Part shown: positions 33,139-40,312 of the stretch, piece by piece
Layout: every line of letters begins with the position of its first letter
How positions within the stretch are numbered: the stretch's first letter is position 1
From: Patiria miniata
Taxonomy: Eukaryota; Echinodermata; Asteroidea; Valvatida; Asterinidae
Assembly (NCBI RefSeq): GCF_015706575.1
Contig: NW_024037069.1
Location: 34,369,315 to 34,433,314 of the forward strand
Reading direction: 5' to 3'
Length of the DNA: 64,000 nucleotides
Translations under genes and position numbers: made by a program
The notes under the pieces: generated by a model
What the model saw: only the letters and a program-made list of their open reading frames with translations
Databases searched by the model: none
Told to the model about the DNA's origin: nothing

Positions 33139-34757
33139 TTGTTTAAGAGTAATTTGACATTTTGAGAATTTTTGAAGTTACTGTTAAGATAAACATCCGA
33201 ATATGAAAATGTCTGTGTATTGTTTGTTGTTATTAATTCAATTTAATAGATTTTTGTTATTTTTACAACTATTTCCCTTTTTTGCCTTTGTAGGGATGGT
33301 CTTGGTAGTACTTCTGTGTACTGCACGTTGATGGCGCTGTTGGAACAGTTCAATGTCGAGAAAGCAGTGGACGTGTTCCAGGCAGCTCATCGTCTGCGCA
33401 TGGTAAACCAAAACATGATGAACTCGCTGGTAAGTATTGTGTGACTTTTACCTGTCATTTTACCTGGAAAACTTTGAATGTTTAGTAAATTCTCACGGCC
33501 TTGGGATTGTGGACAAGGGCGGATCCAGGGGGGGGGGGCAAAGGGGGCCATGCCCCCCCCAAAAAAAACGAAACCATTTTTTTTTTTTTTTTATGTGACA
33601 TCGCAATAAAGGCAGGCAATGAGTACACTATCTTTTCCTCTAAAAAACATTGGTTGAAGTGGTCAGAAATTGCCTCAGATCGCACCACAGAGCATCTAGA
33701 ATCCAAAAAAATTTCGGGGCCCTTAAGCGGGCCCCGAACCCCACGCCGTAATTTTTTGACCCACTTTTTGGGGGACCCAAATTTTTTTGGGCCCCCCCCC
33801 CAAAAAAAATTATGTTCTGGATCCGCCCTTGATTGTGGACAGCATTAGAGTTGCCTATGGGCCTTATCCACGAGCCGGCCATATTGAATTGAAAGTTAGA
33901 TAAAATCGTAATTGTTTGAACTGGCGAAGAGAAATGAAAGCAATTTAATTTATTATCAATAAATTTGTAATTAAACATATTTCCCTAATGTTTAAAGCCA
34001 TATTTACAACAAAAAAATCAGTAAAATAAGGCTGTATTGTCCCTGCACAAATAGTCTGGCGCCATCCAATTCAACAGTTAACAATTAATGAAATACAGTC
34101 AGGGAACTCGAAAAATATGGCCAACTCGTGAACAGGGCCCATTATCCTTCTGTAATTGACCAGGTTGCAGTATTTAATGCAGCATGCCACTACCATGCTG
34201 CAATATAGGGCCTACGTTTACGTAGGTTTGAAATGTGTACAAATTCTATGGTAAAAGATAATTTTTTACCATGTTTTTAAGCTGTCAGCATATTACACTT
34301 TGTCGTCTGACTTCAGTTGTTGTTTCCAAACGTTCATAAACGTACGTTCATAAACGTACAAGTGACCTCCGTTGTTATGGTAGATGCGCATGCGTGAAGT
34401 AGGTGCAATGATGTTGCATGCGCCACAAAGGATATTAACAAAGTTATTTTGTATGAAAAAGTTTATTTGATTCCGCCCAAAAGATGTATGAATGGTATTC
34501 ACTTCACACATGGGCAACAGCATTTCTATTCTTGCTCTTCTTAAACTGCCCTTTTGAGATGTGAGGACACACTATAGGAGGCCACCATTTTAGAGCGGGA
34601 AAACTGTTTTATATCAAAATATAATTGCTAAAAAAAAACATTTTTGTCTTACCAGGACAAATACGCACTGTGTTACGATGTGATACAGGCCATGCTGGAC
34701 TCCACTAGCATCTACGAGAACGTCACACCCTCAGCTGGACCCGAATCTGCCGTGTAA
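3871..34757 (+). CDS. Receptor-type tyrosine phosphatase with Tie-like ectodomain (38 coding exons, spliced)
   Basis: This is a single-pass membrane receptor predicted to remove phosphate from phosphotyrosine inside the cell in response to an extracellular ligand. I joined 38 GT-AG exons whose phases all agree; the coding sum is 5,505 nt including stop, or 1,834 residues with the 40-nt alternative exon. Approximate domain order: signal peptide 1-27, F5/8C lectin 28-176, Ig-like 177-373, three EGF modules 374-516, FN3-type modules 517-1129, TM 1141-1164, juxtamembrane 1167-1273, PTP D1 1274-1559, PTP D2 1560-1834. D1 has KNRY, WPD (Asp about 1433) and [10 protein letters not shown] (Cys about 1463, Arg about 1469). 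D2 keeps its Cys (about 1755) but has Ser where the Arg should be. The Ig-EGF block matches Tie/TEK kinases rather than known vertebrate RPTPs. The start is the ATG opening a hydrophobic leader; the stop is TAA at 34755-34757. Transcript data are not available to me, so single exon edges could be off. Confidence 0.9.
4160..4433. mobile_element. hAT-like MITE in RPTP intron 1
   Basis: The ends CATGGGCGTCGCGAGG and CCTGGCGACGCCCATG are inverse copies, flanked by a perfect 8-bp duplication TTCATGAT at 4152-4159 and 4434-4441. The interior is poly-G, poly-C and an A/G-rich stretch. The long ORFs across it are low-complexity artefacts. Confidence 0.8.
4539..4757. repeat. Partial copy of the ATGGGCC-ended repeat
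   Basis: The sequence around TAATTAAACATT, AAAGCCATATTTA, AGTCTGGCGCCATCC and the ending GCCAACTCGTGAAAAATGGCCCAT matches the element at 33857-34142. Its left end is not recognisable. Confidence 0.6.
6240..9291 (+). mobile_element. 5'-truncated non-LTR retrotransposon (CR1/L2/Jockey-like LINE)
   Basis: The element sits in sense orientation in RPTP intron 1. The endonuclease domain starts abruptly at ISETWL, so its N-terminal catalytic part is absent; GDFNIN and DVSDHLP motifs follow. The reverse transcriptase has [31 protein letters not shown] and the active-site FADD. The end is marked by a stop at about 8996, a 290-bp 3' UTR and a (TTGAA)n-type tail at about 9268-9290, as seen in the CR1/L2 group. 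No clear target duplication was found. Confidence 0.88.
6248..8996 (+). pseudogene. LINE endonuclease/reverse transcriptase ORF with one frameshift
   Basis: The open frame runs to 8091, but the reverse transcriptase continues in another frame from about 8010 to 8996. A one-base loss in the A-rich run near 8006-8014 explains the break, just upstream of the [11 protein letters not shown] motif. Apart from this and the missing N-terminus, both frames are free of stops, so the copy is fairly young. No RNase H domain is visible; the C-terminus ends in the usual [14 protein letters not shown] region. Confidence 0.85.
10440..10735. repeat. Dispersed repeat, copy in RPTP intron 2
   Basis: Shares ordered blocks with 54460-54770: GGTGACAGATGGAATG, TTCCACGAG, ATTTACCGTGGA..GGAATAGAACTG, GGCCGTGCGTT and CACCAATC.GATGA. 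The family is unknown and no coding capacity is seen. Confidence 0.6.
10995..11340. repeat. Diverged internal direct repeat in RPTP intron 2
   Basis: Two copies share the blocks TGTATTGTC...GTGATTGTGCA.GCCAAA and AACGGGTT.ATAGAATCC, starting near 11060 and 11210. They are probably parts of an old repeat. Confidence 0.5.
14170..14987 (+). other. RPTP exons 5-6: two Ig-like modules resembling Tie Ig1-Ig2
   Basis: Exons 14170-14493 and 14721-14987 are both symmetrical (phase 1-1). Exon 5 ends in a strand pattern [11 protein letters not shown]...RIQTIIL. Exon 6 has the Ig-fold signature [11 protein letters not shown] and ends FMRLIVRG immediately before an EGF module, the same junction seen in Tie/TEK receptors. 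Canonical Ig cysteine pairs are mostly missing, as in Tie Ig modules. Assignment to Ig is by pattern and by the Tie-like order, not by a profile search. Confidence 0.65.
14625..14667 (+). other. Cryptic or alternative exon candidate in RPTP intron 5
   Basis: A 43-nt stretch is bounded by a TTTACAG acceptor and a consensus GTGAGT donor, and encodes [14 protein letters not shown] from phase 1. Its length is not a multiple of three, so including it shifts the frame of the following Ig-like exon. It may be a poison exon or simply unused. Confidence 0.25.
15080..16333 (+). other. RPTP exons 7-10: three Tie-like EGF modules
   Basis: Exons 15080-15214, 15340-15495, 15771-15866 and 16292-16333. EGF1 reads [15 protein letters not shown]... 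and [15 protein letters not shown]2 contains [20 protein letters not shown], a near copy of the second EGF of Tie receptors. EGF3 ([15 protein letters not shown]) is split by an intron and finishes in the 42-nt exon [10 protein letters not shown]. All four exons are phase 1-1. Cysteine spacing fits laminin/MEGF-type EGF modules. Confidence 0.85.
19314..19350 (+). other. Cryptic or alternative exon candidate in RPTP intron 15
   Basis: A 37-nt stretch lies between an ACTATAG acceptor and a perfect GTAAGT donor. It reads [12 protein letters not shown] from phase 1 but ends in phase 2, whereas the next FN3 exon needs phase 1, so inclusion would shift the frame. Omitted from the main model. Confidence 0.25.
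19711..20080. mobile_element. Putative inverted-repeat element in RPTP intron 16
   Basis: AATTCGGGCTATTCACAATG then TGCGCCACCAAGAGTTTGCC at 19711-19752 is mirrored at 20030-20080 (inverse AATTCGGGCGATGCACAATG, TGCGCCACCATGAGTTTGCC). The arms are about 45 bp and the spacer about 280 bp. No target duplication was found, so the class is undecided. Confidence 0.55.
20948..21040 (+). repeat. tRNA-derived SINE head, degenerate
   Basis: GGTAAGCTCAGTGGTCGAGT resembles a tRNA D-arm/A-box and GATGGGTTAAATTGTTCC a worn B-box about 45 bp later. It does not fold as a real tRNA. Confidence 0.35.
21310..22757 (+). other. RPTP exons 18-19: membrane-proximal FN3-related region
   Basis: Exons 21310-21412 and 22520-22757 join in phase 2. 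They read [20 protein letters not shown], then SYVVRVKRV, and later [20 protein letters not shown]. The YGGYYNAPL...SYEI pattern is found just outside the membrane in several RPTPs, where proteolytic processing often occurs. No furin site is evident. The intron between these exons carries a MITE (21646-22014). Confidence 0.72.
21646..22014 (+). mobile_element. Harbinger-like MITE, family B copy in RPTP intron 18
   Basis: TTAGGCCAAAAAAAA with GGTCTCTGGTCAGCGCG at the left is mirrored by TGACCAGAGACC and TTTTTTTGGC at the right. The layout and the GCCGCGTCGCCGCA block link it to family A, but the subterminal sequence differs. Its left third reappears inverted at 63815-63945. Confidence 0.65.
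22858..22885 (+). other. RPTP alternative exon 20a (28 nt)
   Basis: This short exon lies between AG (22856-22857) and a GTATGT donor (22886). It encodes EGYVFYSDP, phase 0 in and phase 1 out. It is homologous to exon 20b (DGYVSYSEP). Spliced directly to the TM exon it keeps the frame. Spliced to 20b it would read straight into TGA. It is probably used as an alternative to 20b, or it is a decaying copy. Confidence 0.6.
22876..23033 (+). repeat. 79-bp tandem duplication spanning the exon 20a donor site
   Basis: Two nearly identical 79-bp units, 22876-22954 and 22955-23033, begin inside exon 20a (TCAGATCCCT) and run into the intron. The only obvious difference is G to T at the splice donor of the second unit. 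Confidence 0.9.
23318..23357 (+). other. RPTP alternative exon 20b (40 nt)
   Basis: The exon lies between a TAG acceptor and a GTAAAT donor. It encodes [13 protein letters not shown], phase 0 in and phase 1 out, the same phases as exon 20a. Four residues longer than 20a, it would lengthen the stalk before the membrane helix. Confidence 0.68.
23636..24054. mobile_element. TTAA-flanked MITE in RPTP intron before the TM exon
   Basis: It starts TTAACCCTAAAGAGGCCGGG and ends with the inverse CCCGGCCCTTTTAGGGTTAA. Both ends carry TTAA, the target of piggyBac-like and Kolobok transposases. The interior has G/C tracts beside both ends and no coding capacity. Confidence 0.7.
24118..24229 (+). other. 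RPTP exon 21: transmembrane segment
   Basis: The exon encodes a Thr/Pro stalk ([10 protein letters not shown]), an unbroken hydrophobic stretch of about 24 residues rich in Val, Leu and Ile with no charged residue, then YKR. The next exon begins RRRAS, giving the positive-inside stop-transfer signal. This fixes the topology: lectin/Ig/EGF/FN3 outside, phosphatases inside. Confidence 0.88.
24524..25125 (+). other. RPTP exons 22-23: juxtamembrane region with proline-rich motifs
   Basis: Exons 24524-24597 and 24881-25125. A basic RRRASRAK run after the membrane is followed by a low-complexity Lys/Pro stretch ([12 protein letters not shown]), an acidic patch, and [18 protein letters not shown], which leads into the first helices of the D1 wedge. 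The PxxP stretches are candidate SH3-binding sites and HNYVND is a possible phosphotyrosine site; both are inference. Confidence 0.8.
25848..28716 (+). other. RPTP exons 24-31: catalytic PTP domain D1
   Basis: Exons 25848-25935, 26413-26489, 26798-26834, 27126-27223, 27452-27571, 27906-28057, 28206-28341 and 28567-28716. Motifs in order: [16 protein letters not shown] (substrate recognition loop), [33 protein letters not shown] (WPD loop), [11 protein letters not shown] (P-loop, split after HC by an intron in phase 2) and [13 protein letters not shown] (Q-loop). Nothing essential is missing, so D1 should be an active cysteine phosphatase acting by a phospho-cysteine intermediate. Confidence 0.93.
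30015..30165 (+). repeat. 76-bp tandem repeat in RPTP intron 33
   Basis: CTTCAGTTAGTATA...AACTTTTGTTATACCTCTGTCTGAATAACTT occurs at 30020 and again at 30096, with a further partial ACTTTTGTTATACCTCT after it. Confidence 0.7.
31043..31350. mobile_element. hAT-like element in RPTP intron 34
   Basis: It starts CAGGGGCGGAACCAGG and ends CCGGATCCGCGCCTG. Interior blocks CTGAAATGTAGAC, GGCCTCCGAAAATCAAT and GGGGGCGCTG are shared with 1876-2270 and 51218. No clean 8-bp duplication is left. Confidence 0.6.
33049..33143 (+). repeat. Compound trinucleotide repeat with (CTG)19
   Basis: In RPTP intron 36, ATT and GTT triplets lead into an uninterrupted run of 19 CTG units (33079-33135), then GTT units. 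It reads CAG on the other strand. Confidence 0.95.
33514..33831. mobile_element. hAT-like MITE in RPTP intron 37
   Basis: The ends CAAGGGCGGATCCAGG and CTGGATCCGCCCTTG are inverse copies, flanked by the perfect octamer ATTGTGGA at 33506-33513 and 33832-33839. The interior has G, C and T runs and TTTCGGGGCCC. This is the clearest hAT-like insertion in the window. Confidence 0.85.
33857..34142. mobile_element. MITE with ATGGGCC inverted ends
   Basis: ATGGGCCTTATCCACGAGCC with GGCCATA is mirrored by TATGGCCAACTCGTGAACAG with GGCCCAT. It sits 17 bp after the preceding hAT-like insertion. Related partial copies lie at 4539-4757 and about 58370-58490. Confidence 0.65.
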
Positions 34758-35439
34758 GGTAGACAGTTTTGATGCAAGTACAGCACATTCATGGCTTATA
34801 AAATACAATCCTCTTCGTACCTGACTGACTGAAACACTGACTCGCTGAATGTCACCTGTGAGCCGGGCAGTGCTATCGTATATGATTACCCTGTAACTCT
34901 AACGATGGGCTAAATCCTGCCCAATATTTACACAGATGCATAGCAAAATTTCCACTAAAACCATTTTGAATCAATGGGCTAATTGAATAGATTTTTTAAA
35001 TGGTGGGCTCTTTGACCAAGCATTATCAACTTCAATTTGAAAATATGAATGCACAACCTACTGCAGATGTGCAAAAAAAGTATTGATGTCATAATGACGT
35101 CATCATATATCAAATCATCTGGCCTGGATGTTACACAACACTCCTGGAGTCTTTCCTTGACTCAGTGCATGCCAAATTTTCAGAATCCAGACAGGTGTTT
35201 GCTGTCAGTGTTGTCAACTGGAGGAAACTTGTCGTGGAAAAGGAAAAAATAGAAATGACTCGTATACTCGAGAAGAAAGCATCGAGAAGTAGGGAGACCA
35301 CGAACATGAGGCTGGAAACTAGTAGTAGCCGATCTAGAATTTTCCATAGGGCATAAACAGGGGGTGTTGAAGTCCAATTTGTTTTCCGGGGCGGGGTGAG
35401 TCGTTGCAGTCAACAAAATACCAAAGAACTGAAACAATG

Positions 35440-35445
35440 AATAAA
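35440..35445 (+). terminator. Possible polyadenylation signal of the RPTP gene
   Basis: AATAAA occurs about 680 bp after the RPTP stop codon. Other AATAAA hexamers lie further downstream inside the tandem repeats near 36050, so the true 3' end is uncertain. Confidence 0.25.
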
Positions 35446-35913
35446 GATTTGATAGGCCTACTCTGAGTGATGAGGATATTTGAGGGAACTTCAGAATGTT
35501 TTGGACTGACCTTGTTGAAAATTAACGATGTTCAGTCCTGGGGAGAGATTGCCTACCCAACCCCTCTCGATCCGTCGATCTTTGCTACAGCTGTGTTGGT
35601 TGTGCGCCAGTACCTTGCTCTAGACCCACCGGTTCAAATTCCCCTCCGATCGATTTTTCACTGTTGGTTTATTACATTTTGTGACAATGAAATGTTTTTC
35701 CCAAAACATGCAATATCACATAATTTTTGTATCCCGACCGTGTAATATTTTCCAAAAATATGTACAATCAGGAAAATTAGAAAATATGGTTGGATGGAGC
35801 TAGACTAAATGCATTCAATTGCCAATTCTCCAACCATGGCCAGAGTACATCTTGTCAGTAAATAAGTGTAACCCGTTTGAGGACGTATCCCATTTTACCC
35901 AGAGCTATAGTTA

Positions 35914-36360
35914 CATTTTAGAATCTTAAACATAAGTTTATCTACAGCAAGGAGTGAAAGCTCTATTCTTCTTTTACCATAGCTTGTTTTCTCTTGCAAC
36001 GCAAGTTTTATTTTAGAATCTTAGACGTAAGTTTTTCTACAAGGAATAAAAGCTATATTCCTCTTTTATTTACCCAGAGCAATATTTTGTTCGCTTTTGC
36101 AACGCAAGTTATATTTTAGAATCTTAGACGTAAGTTTCGGCTGCAAGAAGTAAAAGCTATATTCTTCTTTTATTTACCCAGAGCAATATTTTGTTCGCTT
36201 TTGCAACGCAAAATATATTATAGAATCTTAGACATAAGTTTTTCATCTGCATGAAGTAAAAACTTTTTTCTTGGTAGAGCTGTTTTTTCTCTAATGCGAA
36301 ACAAATTATACTTTAGAATCTTAAACATATTTTCTTACTGCAAGGAGTGAAGGCTATTCT
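35914..36360 (+). repeat. Minisatellite-like array, about five units of 93-104 bp, downstream of RPTP
   Basis: Units start at about 35914, 36010, 36113, 36217 and 36310, each opening ATTTTAGAATCTTA(G/A)AC.TAAG and containing AAGGA(G/A)T(G/A)AAAGCT, and in most TTTGCAACGCAAG. Units 2 and 3 are nearly identical and the outer ones are diverged. Confidence 0.85.
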
Positions 36361-36652
36361 TGTGTTTTGTCGTGGAAAGCAAGAATGCACGGACGTCAGT
36401 AGTTACATGATCACATTAATGCAACATGGCCGACCTGCTAAACCTCGCCAATAGAGGGCGCACTGTGGACACAACATCTTGATACTGGTATTGCAACGTT
36501 GTAAAGTTTGTTTGTAGGTTTTATATTTTTTGTAATTCGTGATCACGCATTCGGATATATTATGCGCTTTCAGCAAAGATTTCGTACTAATGAAATATGG
36601 TTTGCCGAATTGATTTGAGTTGAAATTATATAAGACGTTTTTAATGTTTAAT

Positions 36653-36680
36653 CATATATATATATATATATATATATATG
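36653..36680. repeat. (AT)n microsatellite
   Basis: An uninterrupted alternation of A and T of about 26 bases lies in the intergenic region after the RPTP gene. Confidence 0.9.
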
Positions 36681-37267
36681 TGCATCTTGAATGTTTGATA
36701 TGTATATTTTCGTTGAGTTTGATATCTATAGGCATATAATTGTTTACAGTGATTGTAGAAATTTGTATAAAGGGGCCTTATTAGGGGGTCTGGGCATAAT
36801 TATTTGATAACATAAGCAATACAATTGTTCGAAGTATAAAGAAAGGTGTGTGATCACAGGAGTAACGACTACATTGTTTAAATCGCGATAATAATTTTAG
36901 ATTATCAGAATTATTGTAAATAATTCATTGAAACTGTCGAAAAGGTCGCCTTTTAATAATACATTTATTTTTTATGTCCATTGGAGCTTATGCACCAATG
37001 GACATAAAATGGACTGCGAATGCAAACTTAAATATTAGTGCAAAGTAGGTTTATTTAGCTACATGTATTTACCCAGGGTATACGCCACAAAGGCACTTAT
37101 AATCGTCTTCGCTCGTTCCTTCAACTTATTTTTGGTTACAAAATGTAAGCCCATCTATAGTTACAAAAAGCTATCTGCAATACTTTGCGTTTCCTCCACA
37201 GGACCTACGTCGTCAAGGCCTTGAAAAGGAAGGGGCATTGGTATGAGCAAACATGGAGTATAGGCTA

Positions 37268-37644
37268 TTAGGCCCCAAAAAAGTCTCCGGTTTCTGGTAT
37301 GGAGCTTGCCCAAAAAGTGGTGCGGCGACGCGGCTTTTTTTTTTTTACCCGTTTTTTGTTTGCTTCAAATGTCGGCTGATGACTGCAAATGGTTCCCGAC
37401 TAAACTTAGTGCAAATATGATGGGAGTCCAGAGAAGCCACGTAAAGCTTATTCTCGATCATAACCCCATATAAAAAAAAAACGTTAAAACTGTGCAGCAG
37501 CAGGATTCCAGTCAAACCAGTGAGTTTGGCGGTTTTGAGACATCATCTTTTATTGAAAAAAAAAACTTTTTCATTTTGCCGACGCGCATGGCTACGGCGA
37601 CGCGCGCGCATACCAGAAACCGGAGACTTTTTTGTTTGGCCTTA
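37268..37644 (-). mobile_element. Harbinger-like MITE, family A copy 2
   Basis: TTA flanks both ends of GGCC...GGCC. AAGTCTCCGGTTTCTGGTATG at the left is mirrored by CATACCAGAAACCGGAGAC-type sequence at the right. It is inverted relative to the copy at 1100. Confidence 0.75.
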
Positions 37645-39282
37645 GATATAAACGAAAACAGATTTGGCTTTCCCAAGTATTTTACTACCCAGATTTACTG
37701 CAAACCACATGTTTATGCTTTTAACATGAATAAAGTATAAATAAAACTGCAATAGTACACACAATTTTGCGAAAAATCATTGAGATACCGGAGACATTTT
37801 TTTCTGTTTAATGTCACCAAAAACATTGCTGAAACAGACATGTGTTTGTCACAAAAAGTTATGCAGATATGTATGCTTCTTGTGCAGTCATGCGTCTTCC
37901 GTGAGCATTCCCGTATCAGACGGAACACTTTGCATGATAAGTCCGCTTTTTGAAACTGATGAAATCTCCAAATCTCCGTCAAGTCAAGCAACCCCCCCCC
38001 CCCTTCCCCCGCCCACCAAACAAAAAGAAAAAGAAAAGGACTTTTCATACGATTTTGTTGCAATTGTGCCAATTTTTATATTATTTTCTGGCGGCAGACT
38101 GCAATTTTTAACAAGTGGCTTGAGGACTTTTAATAAAAGTTCTCCCTGTTCTCAAAAATTTCCCCTTAAAATTAGCTCCTTACAAAATCCAAATATTATC
38201 CCTCTAAGCTTAAGAAAAGGGGGTGCATAGCACCTTCTCCCTCCCCATTCAAAATAAAATTGACTAATGCACTTCACTATTAATCAATCAAAATGTTCAC
38301 CTGTTTATCAATACATTACTTCAATGTAGCAATTCTCTTAATTTTATTATTGCTCGATTCAATTCAAAACATCAATACACATAATCAAATTATTTCAAAT
38401 TACAAGCCTCCTCTAGAATTCGCTTCAACGCAAACTAACAACCAAGGAATAAAGTGACCGGGAATGGATCTTGATATCGGAGGTGTATATGGTGCTCAAT
38501 CGCAAGTTGGCCACGAACTATAGCGACTCAAAAGAGACAAACAAGGTTAGGAATTTAAATTCATACACAGCTGTTCAAATCACACAAACAGGGGCAATGG
38601 CTAAATTATATGCAATTAACTGTTCAGAAACAGGTGCATATTTGGCGTGTGCATGTTTAACATGATACATGATTCTTTTCTATATTCATGTAATCATTAC
38701 AAACATGGCAAGAGCAACTTAATTTAGGCCTGTATGCAATGGTGGGGTTCAGAACCAATGTTTGGGTATATGTAGGCCATTCCAGCTGTTCAGTTTGTAA
38801 TACATGTACATGTATTGGTCATGGTGAGAGACAATTGCCTGCTAGAGCTTGCACAGTTTGTCGTCACTGTGAATAGGTTACACAAATTCATTAAGAATTA
38901 AACTAGAGCATCTACTCATGCATTTAATAGACCTGTCCACTGCGAGGGCGCTCTCCGCAAACTCTCTATAGGTGGATGGCGCATTTCTTCTTAAATTAGG
39001 CTTCAAACGAAAATGACGTCACAATGGGTTTACATCACCTCCCAAAATGGCTTCCACTAGAAAGCATACATGTTAAACGAAACAAGACAGCGCGTCTCAG
39101 GCTTGTCCTCTTCAATGCCCACCATGACAGTATTCACATCATTTTCAGGCACCCGTTTAGTAGGACAACAGACTACTTGTGGATGGCGCCCTCACAGAGG
39201 ACAGATCTGATTTCAATTCAGAGACAATGAAAGTACAGAGTCCTCTCATGTGTATCACAGAGGTAAGGCGCTCAATGCAGGC

Positions 39283-39465
39283 GGTATCCAGTTCGTTAGT
39301 GACTCTGTGATGCATGCGCGCACACCACTGATTACTAGGGCCATTGGATAAACACTAAAGTTGAGTTAACTCGGAGTTCCAATATTTCCAATGCTACTTA
39401 ATCATGTTAATGTGCAGTGACCATGGTTCAAACTTAAGTGACGTCACACTGACGAACCAGATATT
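39283..39465 (+). repeat. Host repeat matching the flanks of the MITE at 1100 (empty site)
   Basis: GGTATCCAGTTCGTTAG matches the left flank of the MITE at 1100. CGCACACCACTGATTACTAG, CATTGGATAAACACT and GTGACGTCACACTGAC match its right flank (1480-1604). No MITE lies between them. Confidence 0.75.
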
Positions 39466-40124
39466 GCCAAATCCTACTTTAAAACGATTTCTCTTCAATA
39501 CATTTCTACCTGGATTTAGGGAAGTAACTTCCAAGCCCGCAGATTATAGTTAAAACACACCATCGGTTTTAATAATCGAAAATATTCAATTTCCTTTCTA
39601 AAACCTAACATGGTGGTGTTTTATTAATATTTCATTTCAAAATATCAAATTTTAGATTTCAAATCACAAAAAAAGTATACAAAAAAGTATAAAAAAACAG
39701 CTACTTAATTCTAGTCCTCAATTTTCCAAACTCTTAAGTATTTGCACACAATGCCAGGGGTAATACTATTTAAAGCACTTTTTCCAATATAATGGCCACT
39801 TGTTCAAGTCAACATTTTCCTTTTTCAAACACCACAGAAATAAGTCAATATTTCTTTTGTTTCCTGATGCGCACAAATTATAGTCTTTTTGAACAATCAG
39901 GATTTTAAAAAAATCCACTGTAGGTGGTAATCAATTAAGTTGCCCGTTGAACAGCTTCCAGTACTTGGCCCTTTTCAATGCACATCTCAAATGAAGGATT
40001 TTGTAGGATTGAAACCTATAGGGCAAAAAGGCATGGCTGATTTTGGAGGATGTACCGTTTCAAGGTCTTGGACCGGACCTTGTGTTGTTTATGCTCAGCC
40101 ATGCATAAATTTAAGACATTAAAC

Positions 40125-40312
40125 TTGAAATCCTCCACACTGCTCCAGGATATCTGGCTCTGCCTCAACATTTTGAGGATTGAGGCAGTGGTCACCCCTC
40201 CAAGGACCACATTCAAGTAATAACAGAGGATTTTGCAGAATCGAGGCTGTATGCAATTTTTACATGGAGGGAGTTGGAGGATTTTGCAGGATTGACGTTG
40301 CATCCCAGCCAA
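40125..40312. repeat. Dispersed repeat, copy downstream of MED26
   Basis: Shares TGAAATCCTCC.CACTGCTCC, GAGGCAGTGGTCACCC and GGCTGTATGCAATTTTTACA with 43918-44115 inside MED26 intron 2. The repeated GAGGATT motif makes it partly self-similar. The family is unknown. Confidence 0.65.

Larger units (their letters stand above)
29238..34757 (+). other. RPTP exons 32-38: PTP domain D2, predicted pseudophosphatase
   Basis: Exons 29238-29337, 29638-29714, 30375-30509, 31437-31565, 32341-32489, 33294-33429 and 34656-34757. The fold is recognisable: [37 protein letters not shown], and [13 protein letters not shown]. The WPD loop reads WPSD and the P-loop reads HCMDGLGSTS, so the acid Asp and the phosphate-binding Arg are both replaced. 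The Q-loop is also altered (MVNQNMMNS). Like many RPTP D2 domains it probably acts as a regulatory or docking domain. The tail ends SIYENVTPS, a possible phosphotyrosine docking site. Confidence 0.92.

Noticed and set aside
35914..36360. A CRISPR-like array
   Set aside because: The units are about 100 bp with no short repeat and unique spacer pattern, in a eukaryotic gene flank; it is a minisatellite-like tandem array.
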